DNA of 64,000 nt from Rhynchopus euleeides (taxonomy: Eukaryota; Euglenozoa; Diplonemea; Diplonemida; Diplonemidae), in NCBI GenBank assembly GCA_963210315.1, contig OY723240.1, positions 930,001 to 994,000 on the forward strand, written 5' to 3'. Position 1 is the first letter of the stretch. The number at the start of each line of letters is the position of its first letter. Both the position numbers and the translations under genes were made by a program. Of the stretch, positions 31,330 through 39,613 are shown one piece after another. The notes beneath the pieces are model-generated. The model was not told the DNA's origin, ran no database searches, and saw nothing but the letters and a program-made list of their open reading frames with translations.

Positions 31330-31545
31330 TACGCAGCTCGGCGTAGTTACTGTTCCTCTCCTATTCACGCAGCTCGGCGTAGTTTCTGTTCCTCTCCTAT
31401 TCACGCAGCTCGGCGTAGTTTCTGTTTCTCTCCTATACACGCAGCTCGGCGTAGTTTCTGTTCCTCTCCTATACACGCAGCTCGGCGTACTCCCTCAGCC
31501 CGTTCTGTTCCTCTCCTATACACGCAGCTCGGCGTACTCTGTCCG
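31330..31545. repeat. 36-bp tandem repeat in the retroelement leader
   Basis: About six units of ACGCAGCTCGGCGTAGTTTC plus TGTTCCTCTCCTATAC lie between A1 and the Gag ATG. They are open in the Gag frame (RRGTETTPSCV repeats), so they may be part of a longer product or a 5' leader array. Confidence 0.85.
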
Positions 31546-31591
31546 CTTCTGTCACTCTTGCTCCCCTCTTGATTCTCTCGCCTGCTTGATA

Positions 31592-31732
31592 GTTTGATGC
31601 GTTGACGCTTCTACACACAAAACCCTGAACTGATCACACCCTGAGCCTGATGAAGGGTGGGGTTAGTGTATAGAGCACGTTTGGTTGCAGCTGTGGTGGG
31701 GCGCTTTCCGCTCACACGAGTGTGCTTAAAAA
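31592..31732. repeat. Retroelement split direct repeat A1
   Basis: 141 bp matching A2 at 27145-27285; it marks the 5' end of the element on the minus strand. Confidence 0.85.
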
Positions 31733-32975
31733 AAAAAGACGCGCACACGCCCCACCCGGGAGCCAAACACGCATCCTCCGTTCCGAAGTGTTGTGTGGGC
31801 GTCACACCTCTGGCACGGCTTTTGACACACACACGTGAAAAGATAAGGCGTTGTTTGTGCGCCAAACCCGGGAAAAAAACTCTCAAGGGGATCTTCCCTA
31901 TCGGTGACCTTTCGGCAAAGTTCGGCGGTGTTTTCACCGATAAGAAATAGGAGGAAATGCGCCAAACTGCACCGTTACAGGCACCGCAGCGAAGACCCCT
32001 CAAGGTCTCGAAGAGAATCAATACAACAACAAACCCATGGGCTTCGTGCCTCTGGGAGGAGGAAGAGGATGGCGGGGCTGATTGATTCCGTCATATTTCC
32101 GCCAATTTTCGGGGAAAATGGGGCCAATAAACCACCCAGAGAGAGAGAGAGAGAGTTTTTAAGACCCAGCTGTTGTGCCGCTTTCCCGAAGACAGCTGCC
32201 CACTCGGGACACTCACTTTTGAGAGTCCCGCCCTGCTGGGCGTGCGCAGGGCGGAGGAGAAATGAACCCAAAAAATGCAGGGGTGCATGCCCTCTGCTGT
32301 ATCTGTCAACTCGCACAGGGTGGGGAGAGGGGGGGGGGGGGGGGGACGCTGCGGCTGGCAGCGGTGCAGGAGGGTGAGGGTGAGGGGGTTACACGCCTTC
32401 ACCTGCTGTAAAGCCGAAGCAGGGCTGCAAAAAAAAGGGGGGGGGGGGGGGCCTGGCCGATATATCGATTTCTCACGCGCGGCGGGGCCCACTCCTTGTA
32501 TCCTGCTGCTCTGGTTGTGGCAAACACATCAAACACATCAAACGCTTCGATGATGCACTTCCGCAACAGGGGCGAAGAAGAGAGGGACACCACCGGGTAA
32601 GGCAGAAAGTCGGCCTGCCCTCTTACGGGGCTTGTGGGGTCCCTTGAGTATCTATGCAATGCACATATGCAACACCCTCACCCTGTTTGCAACAAAGACA
32701 GGCGAACAGGTGTATCCAGGGGTGGAGGTGGGGGTGGGGGGGGATTCGCCCTCGATTAACTTTACTGAGCAACGTTCGGGCAATTTTTTTTGGGCTGTGC
32801 GCCGAATCCGGGCAAAATACTGTCCTTTCCGTTTGCTTCACTCACTCGTTGCTGGGAGACATGAAAAAGAGAAAAGAGAAACCCCTGTTGTTTTGTTGAC
32901 CGCTTCCACCACCCTCCATACTTTGTTGACAGTAAGCGTCGAAGGGCTACCGATTATTCTTTCCGTCACTTCCAT
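31733..32975. other. Intergenic with dispersed repeats, no gene seen
   Basis: It includes a copy of GATAAGGCGTTGTTTGTGCG at about 31840, the inverted hairpin element S2 and long G runs near 32330 and 32440. No domain-bearing frame. Confidence 0.5.
31911..31999 (-). repeat. Dispersed hairpin element, copy S2
   Basis: On the minus strand: GCTGCGGTGCCTGTAACGGT, GCAGTTTGGCGCATTTCCTC and the hairpin GGTG-AAAA-CACC, then GCCGAA. Partner of 26929, 35892 and 63905. Confidence 0.7.
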
Positions 32976-33602
32976 GCAGTGTTCTCCCGATGGCGAGTTT
33001 GGGGGCGAAAGTCGCCATTTGTATTTTCCCCCCCGAAAACCCGATGGCGAGTTTCGCCATTTTTTGGGGGGGTGGAATTTTTCACAGATTTTGGACGGTT
33101 TTTCCACTCCTCGACCTGCACAACTTCCCAACAACGAGCGTCTCTGGGTTCGTGCCCCACTACGAACCGTGATTGACCCAAAGAGTCCAAGAACGCGAAG
33201 GAGAGAAGGCCAGATGGTCGCTACTGTGGCCTCCGGCGGCTGGGGGCGTCGCCCCCCAGACCCCCCTGTGCTGTGCGCCTGTCGAGTGTACATATGTAAC
33301 GTTTGGTACGGCAAGTGGGAAACGGCACATCACCAGGAGTGCGACATGGTCGTGAGTGAAGGCGGAGCACGTGCAGACTACACCAGCCCTGCACAACGAA
33401 GTCTGTACGACTTCCTCGTTGCCCACTCACACCGCACACTGCAGAGAGTATCGATCAGAACGAATGTTGTTGCGGATATACGCGTGCATTGCACGAGGCG
33501 CTCGCGGTCGAAGCGCGCGAGCAAAATTTTTTATCACCCCTTTTTCCGGATCAAAACTCGCCATCACATTTTTCCCGGAGTGGCGAATCGGGAGAACACT
33601 GC
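32976..33602. mobile_element. 627-bp inverted-repeat element
   Basis: The ends read GCAGTGTTCTCCCGAT and its complement ATCGGGAGAACACTGC, flanked by TTCCAT on both sides (32970-32975, 33603-33608). Inside are GGCGA-rich subterminal motifs and one GC-hairpin repeat. No transposase; MITE-like. Confidence 0.65.
33221..33270 (+). repeat. Dispersed GC-hairpin repeat, copy 3
   Basis: GGCCTCCGGCGGCTGGGGGC core with the loop changed to GTCG; it lies inside the 627-bp element. Confidence 0.75.
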
Positions 33603-33930
33603 TTCCATGTCTCTTTTTTTTTAAAAGTATATCGGCCTATTGTTGTGAGCCCTTCGGCTGTGTCTTACCTGTCTGAAGTACAGAAAGTGGTGGAGCACGA
33701 GAAGAAAGAGAGAGGGAGGAGTTGATCGTATGGCAAACGGTGGGAAGCATTTCCCTCAACACCTATCCCTTGCAGGGACTGTGTTGGTTGCAAAAACAAA
33801 CGCAACTCCACAGCCTAATGAGGAGGTTGTATCTGTTGCCCAAAGCGATGCCCGCAATCTTGTTTTTTGACACTGCCAAGGATCCCTGCATTTTACTGCA
33901 AGCAGTAAAAAAAACTAGGAGGCATAGTGT

Positions 33931-35590
33931 CATAACGGCCGTCATGGAGGGAGTGGATTTTCTGAGAATTCACTACCTCAGTTCCCGCTACCGAAATATA
34001 AAAACGGCCGTTTTCATGTTTTGTTGGCGAAAAAACGGCCGTTTTTTTCCCCCTCCTATTTTCCTTTGGAGATTCGCCTCCTGCTTACCGTACCGAGCTG
34101 AGGAAACACACTTGACAACTCCCTGTTGCCTACACATGACATTGGGCACTGCGATTCTCTGTCGACTGTACAAAGAAAAATGGCTTCCGCCCTGCCTGTC
34201 GCTCGACAAGCAGCAGACACCCGAGAGCAGAGAGGAGTGTAGCAGCCCGGTTCGCCCCCGGGTTGTCCCAGAAATCCAGCACACCCTCGGAACGTGGTGG
34301 CCTAGTCGTAGATCACCCAGGCCCTGCTCGTAACCTCCCCGAAACAGAGGGGAGGTGGCACCGGAGTTCTGACACCCCTACGACGCATGCGGCCGTACGC
34401 GGGCACAGACGGCGGACCGCAAACCAGAAGGACTTCCCTGATTCCGTGCCGTCCCACCTTCTGCGCATGCGGTCGCCAGCCCAGGCCAGCTCCCCTGCCA
34501 GGGGCACTGGGGGGTCGTACTTCCCCACCTCAGACACTTTCTCGATGACATTCTCAATGTCGGTGTACACTGCGTCGACAGGGGCACGCCGTTGGCACAC
34601 CCAGCTGCGCATCGCAGTACTTCTGGAGCAGCGATGCGAGGGGTGCCGTCAGGCGGACGGCGGCCTGCAGGTGGGACTCGAGCCCACCGATTTCGTGGGC
34701 ATCTCTGCCAACCGCAGAAGCGACGCACACGTAGCAGGGCCGCTGTCCTGCAGCGGGCCCGGAAGATTGTATAAATGCCCGGGGACGTGGTGCAAGGTGC
34801 AGATCCACTCAAGCGGTGCAGGTAGTGTGTGTCGGAGAGAAGCGGGATCGCACGGCCGGTGGTGCCGTCTTGCTCGCCTGCTTCTCCCTCTCAGCTGCGT
34901 CAGAGATGTGGCACAGCACATCCTTCAGCGCCAGTGCGGTCGTGAACCCATCCAGCTGGTGCTGCATATTGCCCGGGATGATCGCCCGTGCCTTCGGGAA
35001 TAAATCAACGAAGGCGGTGTCCTTCTCAGCCGGGGTGCTGTCGCCGAGATCAAGGGAAAGCTCTGTCGCAAGAGCCCTGATGCCAGTGAGCGACACTCAC
35101 CTCTGCCTGCACGGTCATCCACGACACACCTGCCTAGATTGGCCGCAACCATGTTCAGCCCCTCCTCGGGACACACTTCTTGACAGCATCATGCACCATG
35201 CCAGCCGGTGATCCGGTGAACAACGCACCCCGGGCGATCCGAAGTTGCAAGCCTGCCACTGAGGGTATCGCACTCCGACAGCGCCAGCTGTTTCCCTGGC
35301 TCTGCACTTTCAACGCTGCGTTCTTCTTCTTCTTGATATGGCGCGGTCCGTCAAAGTGGTCCACGAAGTCTGAACTCTTCGCATCGTACTTGAAGGCGCG
35401 CTCACAATGCTTGCTGCAGGGTATCCCTTGCAGTGGGGAGGCACTCCTGGTGGTGGGATCTCGCCTGCTGACCCACGCCCCATACAAAATTCCCAGGTAA
35501 AAAAAACGGCTGTTTTTTAAAATGCTGAAAATCAGCGGCCGTTTTTGCAAGTCCACAAAATACAAGGGATTTTTTAAAACGGCCGTTATG
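33931..35590 (-). mobile_element. Possible hAT-like DNA transposon remnant
   Basis: The segment begins CATAACGGCCGT and ends with the complement ACGGCCGTTATG. AACGGCCGTT motifs repeat just inside both ends, as subterminal repeats do in hAT elements. On the minus strand 35565-35155 encodes CSKHC...FVDHFDGPRHIKK, a C2H2/BED-like finger. Downstream frames (for example 35096-34809) look protein-like but are out of register, so the gene is broken or spliced. No matching target duplication was found at the ends. The family call is tentative. Confidence 0.4.
35155..35565 (-). pseudogene. BED-like zinc-finger transposase fragment
   Basis: Open frame of 136 codons. Cys-x3-Cys and His-x5-His (CSKHC and DHFDGPRH) followed by a basic KKKK form a plausible DNA-binding finger. 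It lies just inside the right end of the putative element. A GAG/GTGAGT donor-like sequence follows at about 35100, but no acceptor could be matched with confidence. Confidence 0.4.
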
Positions 35591-37490
35591 CAACCATGAG
35601 GAGGACATTGAAACTACCCAAGCATTCGGCACCGCAGCGAAGGAAGGCCCCTCCCGCCCCCCCCCCCCAATCGATCTCAAATGCATCAGGGCGGCCTGGC
35701 CTTGGTGTGATCTCCGCTGGATGAATACAAGAGGTGCGAACGCCACCCCGTTGGGGGGTGGGGGGGGCGACGAGGGGGGTGTTCGTACCCATAGCATAAG
35801 GAGAACGGCAATAAATCAAAACTCGGGAAAGATAAGGTGTGGGGAGGGCGGGGGGGGAGGCGGGGCCAAACAGCCAACAACATCGTGTCAGGGGCCTTCG
35901 CTACGGTGCTATGAAGCGGTGCAGTTTGGTGTAGTTCCTCCTATAGTTTATAGGCGGAAACCCGCCGGAACTTTGTGCCAAAAAAAAATTGGAGCACAGC
36001 GAAGACCCCTTGGATGAGTGGTGTGTATATCTCTTGCGAAACGCACGCATATTGGCGTGCCGCTCCACACCCCACGTCAAGGAGGCGGGCTCTTTGGGTG
36101 GTGGAAGCGCCAAGCAAGCTTGTTTGGGCAAACGTAGCACTGCGGTAGCACAACCCCCCGTTTTGCTGGCTGGCTGGTTGCTGGCTGCTGGATCCCCTTC
36201 CCCTCCCCCACCTCTCGCGGCATACAGGGTTCATGTGTTATGTTGGTTTGGGTTCAGACACTCCTCTCTCTTCAGAGATACATCCTGCTGTTGTGTTGCA
36301 GCATTCCCCAATGTTTGCCCCCTCGAGACAGGCCGGCAAAGCGGGGAGAGAGAGAGGGGGGAAGAGAAGAGGGAGAAACTGGGAGGAGTCGTACGTTCCA
36401 TCTATTTTTTTTGACAAATCCGGCTGTGTCTTTTCCCAAACCGCACCCGGGAGGCAGAGAGGTGCGGGGGAAGACGGTGGGCATGGGAGGGAAACCGCTA
36501 ATCACCCACGCCGCAACCGGAGCGTGCGATCAGCGTGTGTGTGTGTGCGAGTTGGGGCTCGTGCGATATTCTTCCAAGACAGACCGATACATGGATTCGC
36601 GACACTATCCATTTTTGGAGTTTTTTTTTGGGGGGGGCGGGAGGGGGGGGAAGTGGGTGGGAGTTTCTTCTTCTTCTTTAGAGAACATCATCGAACAGTA
36701 AGGTACAAATGCGGGAACCATAAAAAAAGCAAATCGAGAGGGGGAGGCCCGAAACGCCTGCGGTGCGTTACAAGGGGGGGAGATGGTGGTGTGTGCCATG
36801 GGCGTGAACAACGCAGTGTACAGCGAGCTCTCCTTTCTAAAGGGGCGGGGGGTGGTGGGAGGGGGGGGAGCTCGCGGGAGGACGCGCACGCGCAGTGAAT
36901 ACCAATATCACTGGGATCGCGTTGAGATCAGTGTCGGTTTGAGGAATAGAATTGGGCCATGGGGAAGGCCTGCCGGGGCCTCCTCTTGTTGAAGATCTTT
37001 GAAGCAGTGTCGGACGCACTGTGCTGCCCGTGCTCTGTCATGGGATCTCCACTGGCGCGCACACACACACCCTCGCTTGGTCGGCGAGGGTGCAGAGCAC
37101 AAGGTGGATTGAGTGAGTCCTGGAAAACGATGCGATTTCCCGACGAGGCGCCACCGAGTGGTAGGGGGATTGCCTCTGTTTCACACAGCGGGCGATGCGT
37201 CACGTTCCGACTGCGACGACCGCCGGATCCAAGAAGCAACCGAGGGGCCGCCGTCACCCTCCGTCTGCTGTGTCGGGGGTTGTGGGGTGGGCACACACAA
37301 CGTGAATCGGTGATTATTAAAATATTTTTGTAGAAGTGCAGCTCACACTGAGCACCCTGCCCTTATGATGCAATACCCACTGCCACACACACACGCATCG
37401 TAAAGACTGTTATTCAGTGGGGGTCGCACCCTGTGCTGTGCGGACTCCCCCCCTCCCAGACACACACACAGCCTTGTCGATATCATATGA
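35591..37490. other. Intergenic with simple repeats, no gene seen
   Basis: C and G runs, GA-rich stretches and hairpin element S3 (35892-35980). Long open frames exist but read as low-complexity or repeat-derived sequence. Confidence 0.45.
35892..35980 (+). repeat. Dispersed hairpin element, copy S3
   Basis: TTCGCTACGGTGCTATGAAG, CGGTGCAGTTTGGTG and the hairpin GGCGG-AAAC-CCGCC, then GGAA. The stem differs from S1 and S2 on both sides in a way that keeps pairing. Confidence 0.7.
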
Positions 37491-38807
37491 TCATATGCAT
37501 ACTCTTGACCGCGATAGGAGCTCGGGCGACAGGGAGGGCCTCCGTGGCTCTGTCTCTGCGTTGGTGAGCTTGCTGTTGTCGGTGGTCGGGGATATGACAT
37601 CGATCTGCACGCTCGGCTTCCCCGCCCCGGCCCCCGGCTCCTCGCTGCGACCACAGCTCTCGAACAGCTCTATGATCCCCGAGATGGACGAGGTGGTCTT
37701 CGCACCCACACCGCCACCCGCATGCGAGGACTGCACCTCCATGGGCATCAAGCTCTCATCATCCGTCACAAACGACTGCCCGGGCGCCCGCCCGCGCGAT
37801 GTCGCGTCCGAACGGAGCAACGTCGCACGGCTGGGGCCCACCTCGCCGAGGAGGGTCAGGCTGTCGTCCGACCTCTCGTCAGACTTCGACACGGCACGCC
37901 CCTTGCGGATCGAATCGGCACTCCGGTTTACATCCGTTGCCAGAGTCGTGTTGCTGAGGTCGATGGTGCGGGAGAAATCCTGCTGCGACTTGCCTTTAGA
38001 GGACGACTTCACCTTCCCTGACTCCGATGAAGTAGACGAAGACGACGACGACGAAGAAGAAGAAGAAGATGATGATGATGACGACGACGACGACGACGAC
38101 GAAGAACCTGATCTCACTTGAACCTCCATCGTCTGCGCCTGGGCGTGCGGGTTCTTCTTCTCCTTCTTCTCCTTCTCCTTCTCCTTGCTCTGCCGCGGCT
38201 TCTGTGCCCCCACACTAACCTTCACAGGGGTGGTCGGGGGGGGCGTGGGTCCGACAGCCTCCTCCTGTGCTACGGTGCCGTTGAGCCTGTCGGAGGGCGT
38301 CACGGAGCCCTCCAGCGCAGAGTCGTTCCGTGGGAAGGAGGCCAGCACAGGCCGCCCCACAGAGGGCGCAGGCTCGGGGACCTGCCGCGGCGGAGTGACG
38401 GACCTGCGGGGCGGCGAGGTCTCGTAGCGCTGCATGCGCCGCCGCGCAACCTCGTTGCGCTTCTCCCGCTCCGCCGCAGCCACCATACGCATCGACGTGG
38501 TGCGGGGGTACAGTCGCTGCACCGCGTCAGACCGGGACGGCCCACGCGAGACAGGCCTCCGCCTCCCCCTCGGCTTTGTGTCTGCCCGCAGCTGCTGCGC
38601 CCAGTGGAAGTCCGACCCCTCAGCGGTGCGGCGCCACTTCACGCCTGTCGGGCTCATCATCCCGACCACCTCCGGCACACGGTGATTCACAGTCACAATG
38701 TGGCCCTCCCCGTCGACATGGAAACGCGGCGAGGACAGCGGTTCAGGCCCCTGCCACGGCGGCGGGCTCTGTGGGCAGTGGGGGCGTGGTGAGAAGGGGG
38801 GTGGCAT
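37491..38807 (-). CDS. Ser-rich basic protein of unknown function
   Basis: 438 residues from ATG at 38807. The N-terminal 70 residues (FHVDGEGHIVTVNHRVPEVV) look folded. They are followed by an Arg-rich helix with REKRNEVARRRMQRYE, phospho-type SPPRR motifs, a Lys/Glu run (KEKEKEKKEKK), a tract of about 30 Ser from mixed TCN codons (near 38025-38105) and a disordered acidic-to-polar tail. It is likely nuclear or cytoskeletal by composition, but no domain was recognised. The neighbouring gene at 39614 is similarly disordered and on the same strand. Confidence 0.65.
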   Translation of the reverse strand: MPPPFSPRPHCPQSPPPWQGPEPLSSPRFHVDGEGHIVTVNHRVPEVVGMMSPTGVKWRRTAEGSDFHWAQQLRADTKPRGRRRPVSRGPSRSDAVQRLYPRTTSMRMVAAAEREKRNEVARRRMQRYETSPPRRSVTPPRQVPEPAPSVGRPVLASFPRNDSALEGSVTPSDRLNGTVAQEEAVGPTPPPTTPVKVSVGAQKPRQSKEKEKEKKEKKNPHAQAQTMEVQVRSGSSSSSSSSSSSSSSSSSSSSSSSSTSSESGKVKSSSKGKSQQDFSRTIDLSNTTLATDVNRSADSIRKGRAVSKSDERSDDSLTLLGEVGPSRATLLRSDATSRGRAPGQSFVTDDESLMPMEVQSSHAGGGVGAKTTSSISGIIELFESCGRSEEPGAGAGKPSVQIDVISPTTDNSKLTNAETEPRRPSLSPELLSRSRVCI

Positions 38808-39613
38808 CGCATTGAATTTGCGCTCATTTTTTCTGCCCAATTGTTTTGTGAGGGGGGGAGGGGGTGAGGCAAGCCCCATCCCCCCTCCCCCCACTCCATA
38901 CCCCCCTCCCCTGGCATTTCAAAATTAAAAAAAAAGCCTCGCCCCCTTCCTGTTTTGATCGACGCGCAGTGGCAGCACGGGGCATACAGAGGCAGACCGC
39001 TTCGTGCATTCTCCATGCCACACCCGGTTTGTTGTTTTGGAGGTGCCGGTGCCTGCCGAACACCTCATCACCACCTTACGGACATCATGCAAGCCCCCCT
39101 CCCGCCCCCAACGCCCAACCCCACCAGCAACACGGTGTTGCGGTGGATCAGCGAAACGGGGACCCGCAGCGCCTCGGCACCTGAGTCGCACACAAAGGGG
39201 GTGGGATGGGGGTCGGGGGGGAAGGGGAGAGATAACCATAGTATTGATGACTCCCAGACCCCCCCCCCCTCCCTTTTTCCGTTAGTCGTAGCTTGCATTT
39301 TTGGAATTTTGAAAGACCAGTGGGGGGGTTTCGCTCAGAAGTGCATAAGAGTGATCCGCCTGACAACACAGGAGACAAGCTGACACAGGTTGACACAGAG
39401 CGAAGGTGACCCCGCTGTGATTTGAAAGGTAGGCACGGCCTCCTTTTCTTCCTTCTTCCGTTTATTAGATGTGTTTTGACGATCCTACCCACTGTTGACA
39501 CTTCAAAACTATCTAACCGGGGCAAATCTCAAGAGAAAGAAAACAGCAAAAGGCGGCGAGTCTTCCGACGCTAAATACCCCCCCTCTCCACCACTCCACT
39601 CCACACGGCAACA
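38808..39613. other. Intergenic, no gene seen
   Basis: Pyrimidine-rich on the minus strand toward the ATG at 38807. Nothing else recognised. Confidence 0.5.

Larger units (their letters stand above)
27095..31732 (-). mobile_element. VIPER/Ngaro-like tyrosine-recombinase retrotransposon
   Basis: Read on the minus strand the order is A1 (31732-31592), Gag-like ORF, tyrosine recombinase, RT-RNase H, B1 (27357-27283), A2 (27285-27145), B2 (27169-27095). A1-B1-A2-B2 split direct repeats are the hallmark of the Ngaro/PAT/VIPER branch of DIRS-order retroelements, which integrate with a tyrosine recombinase and make no target duplication; none was seen. Recombinase before RT matches VIPER and TATE of kinetoplastids rather than Ngaro. 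The main frames are uninterrupted over about 4 kb, so the insertion looks recent. Confidence 0.85.

Noticed and set aside
33722-34333. Plus-strand 203-codon ORF
   Set aside because: Low-quality composition; overlaps repeat ends and the putative transposon on the opposite strand.
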